Source: Actinoplanes lobatus
GTDB lineage: Bacteria; Actinomycetota; Actinomycetes; Mycobacteriales; Micromonosporaceae
Reading direction: 5' to 3'
Assembly (NCBI RefSeq): GCF_014205215.1
Contig: NZ_JACHNC010000001.1
Location: 563,001 to 627,000 of the forward strand
DNA length: 64,000 nucleotides
In this document: positions 8,114 through 16,795 of the stretch, in pieces
Numbering within the stretch: the stretch's first letter is position 1
Layout: the number at the start of each line of letters is the position of its first letter
Program-made: the position numbers and the translations under genes
The notes under the pieces: generated by a model
Told to the model about the DNA's origin: nothing
What the model saw: the letters and a program-made list of their open reading frames with translations, nothing else
Databases searched by the model: none

Positions 8114-9208
8114 TCACCAGGTCCAGGGCGCCCACCAGTGGCGTTCGTTCCGGGGCCGCGGCTGGGGCCGCGGCGGCTGCGGCGGCCGGGCGGCCGTCCG
8201 GGACGGGGACGGACTGGTCGAGGCGCTCGCGGAAGCCGACGCCGACACCGACGCGCTCGCCGAAGCCGAAGTTGAAGCCGAAGCCGAAGCCGAAGCCGAA
8301 GTTGAAGCCGAGGGCGACACCGAACCGGACGGTACGGCGCCGGACGGCGGCGGCCCGCTCGGTCCGCCCGACGGCGGGGTGCCGCCACCCGTCTCGACGT
8401 CGTCCGGGTCGACCGCGATGGTGAGCGCCGCGACGAAGCCCGCGTCGACGTCGCCGGTGACAGTGGCCATCTCGGTGGCGGCCAGGTCGTCGCTGAACAC
8501 GTTGTCGGTGGCCAGGGTGATCTGGCTGAGGTTGGTGACGCTCGTGCTGTAGCCGTCGGTCGCGTACACCGTCTCGGAGACGTCCTCCGGGATGGCGATC
8601 TGCGAGGTCTTGATGATCGGGCCCGCGCCGTTGGTGGCGGTGTCCAGGGACTCGTACACCTCGAAGTGGATGTGCGGCCACCGGCCCGAGTAGCAGCCGG
8701 GGAAGATGCTGACGAAGGTGACCGTGCCGTCCTCGCCGGTCTCCTGGATGCCGCGCAGGTAGTTCTCGCCGGTGATGCCGTCGGAGTAGAGGGAGTAGTT
8801 GCCGTCCCGGTCGCAGTGCCACGCGTAGACGGCGGCTCCGGCGAGCGGCGCCCCGTCCAGGTCCTGGACGGTGAGGGAGAAGGTGAGCGGAACACCCTCC
8901 GCGGTGGTGGTCGAGCCGCCGAACGACGACCGGATGTCACTGCGGACGATCCCCGACTCGGTTCGTACGTCGATGCCGTTGGATCCGTCCGCCGGGTACG
9001 GGCCGGCAGTCTCCGAGGCGACCTCGATGAGCGCCGCGTCCGCGCCCTCGGCGGTTCGCAGGATCCCGGCTCCGAGGAGCGCCGCGGCCCCGGCGCCGCC
9101 GATCGTGTAGAGCATCCGCCGCCGGTTCATGGTGGCCAGGTCGAAGGCCAGGCCCTTGTCGTGGACCTCGCGGACGTACGCCGCGTTGTCCCGGTGCTGA
9201 CCGGTCAA
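8114..9208 (-). CDS. Secreted intradiol ring-cleavage dioxygenase-like protein with Ser/Ala repeat tail
   Basis: I chose the TTG at 9208, which follows an AGGAAGG site by a few bases and yields 364 residues. The N-terminus has a conserved cytoplasmic lead, then a triple Arg (29-31), RRRMLYTIG and a hydrophobic stretch, which suggests Tat export. The dioxygenase fold is clear: WHCDRDGNYS, ENYLRG and PGCYSGRWPHIH supply the expected non-haem Fe(III) ligands Y150, Y173, H179 and H181. The last 90 residues are low complexity, mainly alternating Ser and Ala, and end in a Trp-rich tip. Such secreted members are widespread in actinomycetes and their substrates are mostly unknown, so catechol cleavage is not assured. 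The gene is monocistronic. Confidence 0.85.
   Translation of the reverse strand: MTGQHRDNAAYVREVHDKGLAFDLATMNRRRMLYTIGGAGAAALLGAGILRTAEGADAALIEVASETAGPYPADGSNGIDVRTESGIVRSDIRSSFGGSTTTAEGVPLTFSLTVQDLDGAPLAGAAVYAWHCDRDGNYSLYSDGITGENYLRGIQETGEDGTVTFVSIFPGCYSGRWPHIHFEVYESLDTATNGAGPIIKTSQIAIPEDVSETVYATDGYSTSVTNLSQITLATDNVFSDDLAATEMATVTGDVDAGFVAALTIAVDPDDVETGGGTPPSGGPSGPPPSGAVPSGSVSPSASTSASASASASTSASASASVSASASASASTSPSPSRTAARPPQPPRPQPRPRNERHWWAPWTW
8229..8312 (-). repeat. 6-bp coding microsatellite (GCCGAA-type)
   Basis: The segment is built from GCCGAAG/GTTGAAG hexamers in frame with the dioxygenase gene. It encodes the Ser-Ala alternation of the tail. It is a likely site of length variation by slippage. 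Confidence 0.75.
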
Positions 9209-9324
9209 GTCTGCCGCCTTCCTGAGAGGAATCTGGGAAGGGCAGCAGAACATCGACGTTTGTGCCCGCACTGTCATCGGACTGTGCGGGACGTAAGGCT
9301 GAGATGAGCCGGATTGTTGACGAT

Positions 9325-9681
9325 CTATCCGCGCGGCCGGGGGACCCGGCGCCCCACCTTGGCGCGGGCGACCCGGTCCGGCGGCAGTTCGTAGGTGGCG
9401 GACCGGACCAGCCCCTCGGGCACCGTGTGCCGCCCCTCCCGTTGCTCCGGCACCTCCGGGGCGAGCGGCACGACCCGCGGCGCGACCGGCCGCTGACCGG
9501 CGGCGCGCGCGGCCATGCTGAACACGCTGCGGGTGGCCGTCTCGTAGCCGTGCCGGTACGCCTCCCGCAGTTCCGCCCCGCTCTGCCGGCGCTGGTGGAT
9601 CCGGCCCGCGACGTATCCGGCACAGGCCATCGCGGCGGCGGCCAAACCGACGAGGAGAAGGGTGTCGCCCGGTGCGCTCAT
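9325..9681 (-). CDS. Small single-pass membrane protein of unknown function
   Basis: The 118-residue product has one hydrophobic helix near residues 8-26 (LLLVGLAAAAMACAGYVAG), then a basic, Gln/Arg-rich cytoplasmic part. The C-terminal 50 residues are rich in Pro, Arg and Val with no recognised domain. It starts at an ATG about 120 bp from the divergent solute-binding protein gene. I do not recognise the family. Coding use is normal for the window, so it is probably genuine. Confidence 0.6.
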   Translation of the reverse strand: MSAPGDTLLLVGLAAAAMACAGYVAGRIHQRRQSGAELREAYRHGYETATRSVFSMAARAAGQRPVAPRVVPLAPEVPEQREGRHTVPEGLVRSATYELPPDRVARAKVGRRVPRPRG

Positions 9682-9725
9682 TCTGCGATTGTGACGAATC
9701 GGATAGACCGTCAGCTATGGCCCGT

Positions 9726-9754
9726 TTGACGTACCCCGTAGGAATTAGGTTAAT
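9726..9754 (+). promoter_or_regulatory. Candidate promoter of the solute-binding lipoprotein gene
   Basis: TTGACG (9726-9731) and GTTAAT (9749-9754) are separated by 17 nt. They lie about 45 bp upstream of the start at 9800, in a locally AT-richer stretch. Confidence 0.4.
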
Positions 9755-9799
9755 GGTCGCACTGTGCAATGAAGCGACGTTGAATGATGGGGGAAGTCC

Positions 9800-11062
9800 A
9801 TGCGCACCACCCGGCGTGCCCTGGCGGCCGTCGTCGGCGCCACCGCGCTGCTGGTGACGTCCGCCTGCGGGCCCGGCGAGGACGACACCGCCGCTTCGAC
9901 GGTCGAGGTCTTCACCTGGTGGGCCGGCGGCGGCGAGAAGGCGGGCCTGGACGCCCTGGCCGGCCTGTTCACGGAGTCCTGCCCCGGGCAGCGGTTCGAG
10001 AGCGGCGTGGTCCCCGGCGGCGCCGGGGTGGACGCCAAGCAGGTGCTCGCCGCCCGCCTCCAGCACAACGACGCCCCGGACACGTTCCAGGTGCACGCCG
10101 GCGCGGAACTGCTCGACCACATCGACGCGGACCAGGTGCGGGACCTCAGCGCGGAGTACCAGACCTGGGGCCTGCGCGACGCGCTGCCGGCCGGCCTGGT
10201 CGCCGACCTCACCGTCGACGACCGGATCTACTCGGTTCCGGCCGGTGTGCACCGGGCCAACGTGGTCTGGACCAACGACCAGGTGCTCGCCGACGCCGGC
10301 ATCCTGGTCGCCCCGAAGACCCTGAGGGAGTTCATCGGCAACCTGGAGCGGTTGCGCCGCTCCGGGGTCGAGTCCCCGCTCGCGCTCGGCCGTGACTGGA
10401 CCCAGCTCATGCTGCTGGAGTCGGTGCTGATCAGCGATCTCGGCCCGAAGCGGTTCAGCGGCCTGTTCACCGGCGCGACGAAATGGGACAGCCGGGCGGT
10501 CGAGCTGGCGATCGGGGACTACGCCCGGATCATCGGGTTCAGCAACACCGACCGCGACTCGCTCGACTGGCCGGAGGCCACCCGCCTGCTCATCGACGGC
10601 AAGGCCGGCTACCAGCTGATGGGCGACTGGGTCACCGCCGAGATGACGGCGAACACCTTCAGCGGGTACGACAGCTTCACCTTCCCCGGCAACGGCAAGG
10701 CCTTCCAGTGGCTGGCCGACTCGTTCACGCTGACCACCGACGCGGCCAACCCCGAGGGCGCCCGCTGCTGGCTGGCGACCGTCGCCTCGCCGCGCGGACA
10801 GCAGGCGTTCAGCGTGCGCAAGGGCTCCATCCCGGCCCGGACCGACGCGCCGACCGACGGCTTCACCGACTACCAGCTCGAGGCGGTCGAGGACTGGCGG
10901 TCGGGCACCCCGGTCCCGTCCTGCGCGCACGGCTCGGCCTGCTCGCAGCCCTGGCAGAACGCGGCCAACGCGGCACTCGGCGCCTTCTCCACCTCGGGTG
11001 ACGCCACCGCGTTGCAGAGCGCCCTCGCCGCGGCCGCCAAACAGTTCATCAGGCAGCCGTAA
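9800..11062 (+). CDS. Extracellular solute-binding lipoprotein (carbohydrate ABC type)
   Basis: The 420-residue protein starts with a lipoprotein signal ending in a lipobox (LLVTSAC, Cys about 24). The mature part matches family 1 periplasmic sugar-binding proteins: VEVFTWWAGGGEKAGLDAL at the start, VPAGVHRANVVWTN in the hinge region and a C-terminal segment GTPVPSCAHGSACSQPW. A GGGGAAG ribosome site lies a few bases before the ATG. There are no permease or ATPase genes beside it, so it is an orphan subunit that must use a transporter encoded elsewhere, or act as a sensor. Two Cys pairs in the mature protein could form disulphides. Confidence 0.88.
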   Translation: MRTTRRALAAVVGATALLVTSACGPGEDDTAASTVEVFTWWAGGGEKAGLDALAGLFTESCPGQRFESGVVPGGAGVDAKQVLAARLQHNDAPDTFQVHAGAELLDHIDADQVRDLSAEYQTWGLRDALPAGLVADLTVDDRIYSVPAGVHRANVVWTNDQVLADAGILVAPKTLREFIGNLERLRRSGVESPLALGRDWTQLMLLESVLISDLGPKRFSGLFTGATKWDSRAVELAIGDYARIIGFSNTDRDSLDWPEATRLLIDGKAGYQLMGDWVTAEMTANTFSGYDSFTFPGNGKAFQWLADSFTLTTDAANPEGARCWLATVASPRGQQAFSVRKGSIPARTDAPTDGFTDYQLEAVEDWRSGTPVPSCAHGSACSQPWQNAANAALGAFSTSGDATALQSALAAAAKQFIRQP

Positions 11063-11079
11063 CGGGGCACGATGGGTGC

Positions 11080-12036
11080 ATGGGTGAGGAACGTGACGGC
11101 GTACCGCTGACCAACCTGGATCAGGAGCTGTTCGGAGGAGCCGGGGCCACCAAGCGGGACCTGATCGACTACCTGGACGCGATGGCCGGCCGGTTCCTGC
11201 CGGTGCTGCGGGACCGGCCGCTCTCGGTCATCCGGGTGCTCCGCGGCCAGGACCGGTTCATGCAGAAGAACCTGCCGAAGTACACGCCGGACTGGGTGCC
11301 CCGGGCCACGGTCTGGGCCGGCTCGTCGCACCGTGAGGTGACCTACCCGCTGGCCAACGACCGCCGCACGCTCTACTGGCTGGGCAATCAGCGGGCCGTG
11401 GAGTACCACCCGGCGCTGATGACCGCCGGATCCACCCACCCGACCCACCTGATCATGGATCTGGACCCGCCGGAGGACGGCGGCTTCGGGCTGGCCGTGG
11501 CCGGCGCCCGGCTGGTCCGGCGGGCGCTCGCCGACATCGGGATGTCCGGGGCGGTCAAGACCAGCGGGGCCAAGGGCGTGCACGTCTTCGTCCCGCTCGC
11601 CGAGGGCGCCGCCGTGGAGGACGTGGCGGCCGCCCAGCGCGCGGTCGCCGCCCGGGCCGAGCGTCTCGACCCGGAACTGGCCACCACCGCGTTCATCCGG
11701 GAGGACCGGCACGGCCGGGTGTTCCTCGACGCCACCCGGGCGGGCGGGGCCACCGTGGCGGCGGCGTACAGCCCGCGGGCCCGGCCCGGCGTGCCGGTCT
11801 CGTTCCCGGTCGGCTGGGACGACCTGGACCGGGTCACGCCCGCCGACTTCACCCTGCACACCGTGCCCGGCCTGCTCGGCGACCGCGATCCGTGGGCGGC
11901 CGGCATGCCCGCCCCGCAGCGGCTCGACCCCGGGCTGGTCGCCGAGGGACACACCATCCCGGTGGCCCGGGTGCAGGCCATGCACGAGGGGAAGCGCCGC
12001 GCCCGGGCACGCCGGGAGGCCGCCGGCGAGAGCTAG
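11080..12036 (+). CDS. LigD-type polymerase (archaeo-eukaryotic primase) domain protein
   Basis: This 318-residue protein is a stand-alone version of the polymerase domain of bacterial NHEJ ligase D. The metal-binding pair D127-x-D129 is in IMDLDPPEDG, the nucleotide-binding SGAKGVHVFVPL spans 162-173, and the third Asp is in VFLDATRAG. The lead segment LTNLDQELFGG and KRDLIDYL is the usual N-terminal lobe. Neither a ligase domain, a nuclease domain nor a Ku gene is found in the window. The family adds ribonucleotides or deoxynucleotides at breaks. The start lies 6 nt after CACGAT, a weak leaderless-type -10. Confidence 0.9.
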   Translation: MGEERDGVPLTNLDQELFGGAGATKRDLIDYLDAMAGRFLPVLRDRPLSVIRVLRGQDRFMQKNLPKYTPDWVPRATVWAGSSHREVTYPLANDRRTLYWLGNQRAVEYHPALMTAGSTHPTHLIMDLDPPEDGGFGLAVAGARLVRRALADIGMSGAVKTSGAKGVHVFVPLAEGAAVEDVAAAQRAVAARAERLDPELATTAFIREDRHGRVFLDATRAGGATVAAAYSPRARPGVPVSFPVGWDDLDRVTPADFTLHTVPGLLGDRDPWAAGMPAPQRLDPGLVAEGHTIPVARVQAMHEGKRRARARREAAGES

Positions 12037-12040
12037 GGTC

Positions 12041-12056
12041 TACACCGATCGGTGTA
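12041..12056. promoter_or_regulatory. 16-bp perfect palindrome, candidate operator
   Basis: TACACCGATCGGTGTA is self-complementary and shares the 12-bp core CACCGATCGGTG with the palindrome at 5738-5755. It precedes the second NarL-type kinase-regulator pair, 83 bp before the start I chose and 23 bp before the alternative start at 12079. Confidence 0.5.
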
Positions 12057-12125
12057 GGCCGGTACGCGGGAGGCGTCGATGCGGTTGACAGCGGCGGTAG
12101 GACGCGCCGCCCCGCCCGGCGAACC

Positions 12126-12131
12126 TAGCGT
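12126..12131 (+). promoter_or_regulatory. -10 box of the kinase gene (leaderless-type)
   Basis: TAGCGT is followed by 7 nt and the ATG at 12139. Confidence 0.5.
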
Positions 12132-12138
12132 CCCCGGC

Positions 12139-13233
12139 ATGACGACGAACCTGACCCGCACCGCCGCCGTCCTGACCCTGGTGGGTGTGCCGACCGGGCT
12201 CGCCCTGACCGGTGGGCTCGGCGAGACCGTCCTGGTCGGCACGCTCGCCGTGGGCCTGGCCGGACTGGTCCTGGCCGCCCGGCGGTGGCCGCTCGGCGTG
12301 CTCCTCATCTCCTTCTGCACCGTCGCCGCCTGGCGGGTGGCCGAGCTCATCACGGCCGGCTGGCTGTGGCCCGCGACCGCCGCCCTGGTGGCGCTGGTCC
12401 TGGCCGGGCGGCCGCGGACCGCGATCATCGCCTCGGCGCTCATGCTGTTCTGGGGTCTCACCTGGGACACCTTCGTCCAGCCGCACTCGCCCGACTGGGT
12501 GCTCGCCCACCTCGGCGGGGAGGCGCTGTGGGTGGCCGCCGCGCTTGCCGGCGCGTCCGCGTACCGGAACACGCTCCGCTGGCGTGCCGAGATGGCGCAC
12601 CGGATCACCCAGGACGAGCAGCGGCGGCGGCTCGAGGCGCGCCGGAGGCGGGCCGAGGAGCGGGTGGAGATCGCCCGTGACCTGCACGACGTGGTCTCGC
12701 ACACGCTGGCCGTGGTCGGCGTGCACCTGAACGTGGCGCTGGACGCGTTCGACGAGGAGCCGGAGGAGGCGAAGGCCTCGCTGAAGCTGGCCCAGGAGGT
12801 CCGCGGCCGGGCCATGACCGACCTGAAGGCGCTGGTCGGCGTGCTGCGCGAAGGTGAACTGCCGGCGCTTTCGGGCTTGGAGCGGCTGATCGGCCGGGTC
12901 CGTGACGCCGGGCTGGACGTGTCGTTCAACGAGGTCGGCGACCCGGTCGAGGTGCCGGCGCCGGTGGCCGCCGCCGTCTACCGGGTGGTGCAGGAGTCGC
13001 TGACCAACACCGTCCGGCACGCGGGCGCCACCCGTGTCCGGGTCACCCTGCGTTACGCGCCCGGGAGCGTCCTGGTCGACGTGCACGACGACGGGACGGC
13101 GGCCGGACCGGTGTCCGACGGACACGGCATCGCCGGCATGCGGGAGCGGGTGGCCGCGCTCGGCGGCGCGCTCACCGCCGGTCCGGTCAAGGACGGATTC
13201 ACGGTACGCGCGACGATCCCGATCACGGAGTGA
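12139..13233 (+). CDS. NarL-type sensor histidine kinase (HisKA_3)
   Basis: The product has 364 residues from the ATG at 12139, which lies 7 nt after TAGCGT. An alternative ATG at 12079 with a good GGGAGG site would add 20 residues, and I cannot exclude it. Residues 8-140 hold four to six membrane helices. A basic linker rich in Arg leads to H183 in ARDLHDVVSHTL. The ATPase part has QESLTNTVRHAGA and a shortened G-box, VHDDGTAAGPVSDGHGIAGM. The layout is that of DesK-like kinases of actinomycetes. It is followed three bases later by its regulator gene. No transporter is adjacent, unlike the first system. Confidence 0.92.
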   Translation: MTTNLTRTAAVLTLVGVPTGLALTGGLGETVLVGTLAVGLAGLVLAARRWPLGVLLISFCTVAAWRVAELITAGWLWPATAALVALVLAGRPRTAIIASALMLFWGLTWDTFVQPHSPDWVLAHLGGEALWVAAALAGASAYRNTLRWRAEMAHRITQDEQRRRLEARRRRAEERVEIARDLHDVVSHTLAVVGVHLNVALDAFDEEPEEAKASLKLAQEVRGRAMTDLKALVGVLREGELPALSGLERLIGRVRDAGLDVSFNEVGDPVEVPAPVAAAVYRVVQESLTNTVRHAGATRVRVTLRYAPGSVLVDVHDDGTAAGPVSDGHGIAGMRERVAALGGALTAGPVKDGFTVRATIPITE

Positions 13234-13235
13234 AG

Positions 13236-13892
13236 ATGACCATCTCGGTGCTCCTCGCCGACGACCAGCACCTGGTCCGCGCCGGTTTCCGCAGTCTGCT
13301 GCGGCGCGGGCGGGACATCACGGTGGTGGGCGAGGCGTCCACCGGTGACGAGGCGGTGCGCGCCGCCCGTACCCTGCGTCCCGACGTGATCCTGATGGAC
13401 ATCCGGATGCCCGGGATGGACGGCATCACGGCCACGAGGCAGATCCTCGGCTTCCACCCCGCGAAGATCATCATTCTGACCACCTTCGAGACCGACGAGT
13501 ACGTGTTCGCCGCCCTCGCGGCCGGGGCCAGCGGCTTCCTCACCAAGGAGATCGACCCGGACGGGCTGCGCAACGCGGTCCGGGTGGTGGCCGCCGGGGA
13601 CGCGCTGCTCTCCCCCAGCGTCACCCGCCGGGTGGTCGGTGAGTTCGCCCACCGCCCGGTCCCGGCGGCCGCGTCCCCCGGCGGCGACCGGCTGGCGGTG
13701 CTCACCGAGCGGGAGCGTGAGGTGGTCCGGCTGGTCGCCACCGGCCTCTCCAACGACGACATCGCCCGCGAGCTGGTGATCAGCCCGCTGACCGCGAAGA
13801 CCCACGTCACCCGGGCGATCGCCAAGCTGGGCGTCCGCGACCGGGTGCAGCTGGTGATCGTGGCGTTCCAGGACGGCCTGGTCGGGAACTGA
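13236..13892 (+). CDS. NarL/LuxR-family response regulator
   Basis: This 218-residue regulator has a receiver domain with D9-D10, phospho-acceptor D55 in LMDIRMPGMDG, the Thr of LTTFE and the Lys of LTKEI. The C-terminal LuxR helix-turn-helix has LTEREREVVRLVATGLSNDD and the recognition segment SPLTAKTHV. The ATG at 13236 follows a GGAG inside the end of the kinase gene. A GTG at 13230 overlaps the kinase stop and is an alternative. It is the natural partner of the kinase before it. Confidence 0.94.
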   Translation: MTISVLLADDQHLVRAGFRSLLRRGRDITVVGEASTGDEAVRAARTLRPDVILMDIRMPGMDGITATRQILGFHPAKIIILTTFETDEYVFAALAAGASGFLTKEIDPDGLRNAVRVVAAGDALLSPSVTRRVVGEFAHRPVPAAASPGGDRLAVLTEREREVVRLVATGLSNDDIARELVISPLTAKTHVTRAIAKLGVRDRVQLVIVAFQDGLVGN

Positions 13893-13980
13893 CCCGCGGG
13901 ATCTCCTCAAGACCGGCTGCCCCGGCCCGATGACCCGGTTACCACCACTGCACGGTGGGGGACCGGAAAGGGGTGAGCGG

Positions 13981-16710
13981 ATGGCGGTAGACCGTACGGC
14001 CATGGATCCTGGCGCGCTGCGTCGCTGGGCCCGCCACTGTGTCGCGGTCGGAGCCCTGTTCCTGGTCGTCGCCGTCCTGGTGGCGAGCAGGGCCGGCGGC
14101 ACGGCCACGGCCGGCGCCATCGGCACCTGGGCCCTGCTGGCCGGGGCCGTGATCGCGGCCGGCGCCTGCGTGTGGCGGTCCCTCGCCTTCACCGGCCGGG
14201 CTCGCTGGAGCTGGACACTGCTCGCCGCCGGGCTGCTGGCCTGGGGTGTCGCCCAGTTCGCATGGCTCGCCCGCAGGTGGGTGCCGGGCTTGCCGGACGC
14301 CCTGGCGCAACCGGGCGCGGAGGACATCGGCCTGGTCGGGCTGGGCCTGTTGATCCCGGTTGCGCTGCTGACCATGCCGCGCGCCGCCCAGCCCCTGGTG
14401 AATCGGATCCGCAGCGTCCTCGACGGCCTGCTGATCGCGACGTCGCTCGTACTGATCTCCTGGATCTTCGTCATGGACGACCTCCAGGCCGGCGCGCACG
14501 GGCCACGTTTCTACCTGACGCTGTTCGTCCCGCTGGCCGACATCGTGATCGCCACCATGGTCGCCTACATGCTGCCGTTGCGGCGAGACCGGCGCGGCTT
14601 CGGCGCCGACCTGACGTTCGTCTGCGCCGGGATGCTCGCCTTCGCGGTCGCCGACGCCGGGCACGTCTATCTGTACCTGGTCCAGGACTTCGGCGCCGGG
14701 CCGGTCGTGCACCTGGGCTGGCTGGCCGGCTACGCGCTGATCACGATGGGCGCGCTGCGGCCCCGGGTAGCCGCCGACACCCCGCTGAACCTGCCGCCGG
14801 CCGTGTGGAGCACCGCGGCCATGCTGCCGTACCTCCTGGTGCTGTCCGCCCTGGGCACCAGCGTCGTCTTCCAGCTGCAAGCCGGCTTCAGCCACCGGTT
14901 CGTGTCCCTCAGCAGGTCCTTCCTGATCCTGCTGCTCGTCGGCCGGCAGTTGCTCACCCAGCTGGAGAACCGGGCGCTGACCCGCGGCCTGGAGACCCGG
15001 GTCGCCGACCGCACCGCCGAGCTGTACGCCCGTGAGCAGCACTTCCACGCCCTCATCCGGCACAGCTCGGATGTGATCACGGTGATCGACAGCTCCGGGG
15101 TGATCCGCTACCAGTCCGAGTCGATGCAGCGCGTGTTCGGCTACCCGGCGGCGGTGTTCGTCGGCCGCCGCTACACCGACCTGGTCGACGCCGAGGTGGC
15201 GATGCGGCTGGCCCAGGCGATGCGGCAGGTCGCCGCCCGCCCGTTCGCCAGCGTCACCCTCGAGGTCGTGCACACCCACCAGGACGGGCGCAAGCGGCCC
15301 TCCGAGGCGATCATCACGAACCTGGTGAACGACCCGCACGTGGCTGGCTTCGTGCTGAACACCCGGGACATCAGCGACCGGATGGAGCTCCAGGAGCAGC
15401 TCGTCCACGAGGCGTACCACGACTCGCTCACCCAGCTCGCCAACCGTGCCCTGTTCCGTGAGCGGACCGCCGCCACGCTGGAGAGCGGCGCCACCGCCAC
15501 CGTGCTGCACCTCGACATGGACGGTTTCAAGCGGGTCAACGACAGTCTCGGGCACCTGGCCGGCGACCAGTTGCTGGTCCGTATCGCCGACCGGCTGCGC
15601 GGCTGCCTCCGCGAGGACGATCTGGTGGCCCGGTTCGGCGCCGACGAGTTCGGGGTGCTGCTGACCGGCGACGACGGCGCCGAGGACGTGGCCCGGCGGA
15701 TCCTCGGCGACCTGGACGCGCCGGTCATGCTCGGTGCACGGCAGATCTACGTACGGGCCAGCGTCGGCCTGGCCGGCACCGACCTGCTGGAGGAGTCCGC
15801 CGACACGCACGGTGACCGGGCCGAGCAGTTGATGCGCAACGCCGACCTGGCCATGCACCACGCCAAGGCGGTCGGCGGCGGCGTCTTCGCGACCTACCGC
15901 CCGCGGATGCGCGACGGCCTGGTCGAGCGCCTGGAACTCGAGGCCGACCTGCGCGCCGCCCTGGAGAACGGTGAGCTGCGCCTGCACTACCAGCCCACCG
16001 TCGACCTGGAGACCAGCCGGGTGGTCGGCTTCGAGGCGCTGGTCCGCTGGCCGCACCCGACCCGCGGCATGATCAACCCGCTGGACTTCATCCCGATCGC
16101 CGAGGCCACCGGCCTGATCGTGCCGCTGGGCCGCTGGGTACTGCACGAGGCGTGCCGTCAGGCCGTCGAATGGTCGGCCGGCGCCGACGGCCGCCCGCTC
16201 AAGATGTCGGTCAACGTCTCGGTACGCCAGTTCGACCGGGCCGACCTGGCCGAGACCGTCGCCGCCGTGCTCGCCGAGACCGGAATGCCCGCCGACCGTC
16301 TCTGCCTGGAGATGACCGAGAGCGTCCTGATGACCGACACCGAGGCGAACCTGGAGCAACTGGTCCGCCTCAAGGCGCTCGGCCTCACCCTGGCCATCGA
16401 CGACTTCGGCACCGGCTACTCGTCCCTGGCCTACCTGCGCCGCTTCCCGGTCGACACCCTCAAGATCGACCGCTCGTTCGTCGAACGCCTGGGCGTCATC
16501 GCCGACGACACCGCCCTCACCGACACGATCGTCCGCCTGGGCCGCAGCCTGGGCATGGCCACCGTCGCCGAGGGCATCGAGGAGTTCGGCCAGCTCGCGG
16601 CCCTCCGGGAGATGGGTTGCGGTTTCGCCCAGGGCTACTACTTCTCCCGCCCGGTCCCGGCCGACGAGGCCGGCCGCCTCTTCCTGGAAGGAGCACACAC
16701 ACCCGCCTGA
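13981..16710 (+). CDS. Membrane PAS-GGDEF-EAL protein (c-di-GMP turnover)
   Basis: The 909-residue protein starts at an ATG after GGAAAGGGG. Residues 1-340 form about eight to ten membrane helices in a MASE-like sensor. A PAS domain follows (about 360-475), then a GGDEF domain (about 480-650) and an EAL domain (about 660-905). The GGDEF core reads RFGADEF near residue 552, with Ala replacing the second Gly, so cyclase activity is uncertain. The EAL domain keeps FEALVRW, the loop DDFGTGYSSLAYL, KIDRSFV and AEGIEEFGQ, so phosphodiesterase activity is expected. It is monocistronic. A c-di-GMP riboswitch 12 kb away gives a plausible output for the same signal. Confidence 0.93.
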   Translation: MAVDRTAMDPGALRRWARHCVAVGALFLVVAVLVASRAGGTATAGAIGTWALLAGAVIAAGACVWRSLAFTGRARWSWTLLAAGLLAWGVAQFAWLARRWVPGLPDALAQPGAEDIGLVGLGLLIPVALLTMPRAAQPLVNRIRSVLDGLLIATSLVLISWIFVMDDLQAGAHGPRFYLTLFVPLADIVIATMVAYMLPLRRDRRGFGADLTFVCAGMLAFAVADAGHVYLYLVQDFGAGPVVHLGWLAGYALITMGALRPRVAADTPLNLPPAVWSTAAMLPYLLVLSALGTSVVFQLQAGFSHRFVSLSRSFLILLLVGRQLLTQLENRALTRGLETRVADRTAELYAREQHFHALIRHSSDVITVIDSSGVIRYQSESMQRVFGYPAAVFVGRRYTDLVDAEVAMRLAQAMRQVAARPFASVTLEVVHTHQDGRKRPSEAIITNLVNDPHVAGFVLNTRDISDRMELQEQLVHEAYHDSLTQLANRALFRERTAATLESGATATVLHLDMDGFKRVNDSLGHLAGDQLLVRIADRLRGCLREDDLVARFGADEFGVLLTGDDGAEDVARRILGDLDAPVMLGARQIYVRASVGLAGTDLLEESADTHGDRAEQLMRNADLAMHHAKAVGGGVFATYRPRMRDGLVERLELEADLRAALENGELRLHYQPTVDLETSRVVGFEALVRWPHPTRGMINPLDFIPIAEATGLIVPLGRWVLHEACRQAVEWSAGADGRPLKMSVNVSVRQFDRADLAETVAAVLAETGMPADRLCLEMTESVLMTDTEANLEQLVRLKALGLTLAIDDFGTGYSSLAYLRRFPVDTLKIDRSFVERLGVIADDTALTDTIVRLGRSLGMATVAEGIEEFGQLAALREMGCGFAQGYYFSRPVPADEAGRLFLEGAHTPA

Positions 16711-16782
16711 CCCAGGCGTACCGGAGAAGGTCCTCGGAGAAGGACCCGGCAGATGCGCCGCGGCCGAGACGCGGCACAGGTT

Positions 16783-16788
16783 TAGGTT
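16783..16788 (+). promoter_or_regulatory. -10 box of the LLM oxidoreductase gene (leaderless-type)
   Basis: TAGGTT is followed by 7 nt and the ATG at 16796. There is no ribosome site. Confidence 0.5.
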
Positions 16789-16795
16789 GACGCGC

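Noticed and set aside
8103..8822. Alternative frame encoding Phe-Gly repeats over the dioxygenase tail
   Set aside because: The hexamer microsatellite is open in several frames; only the Ser/Ala frame continues from the catalytic domain.
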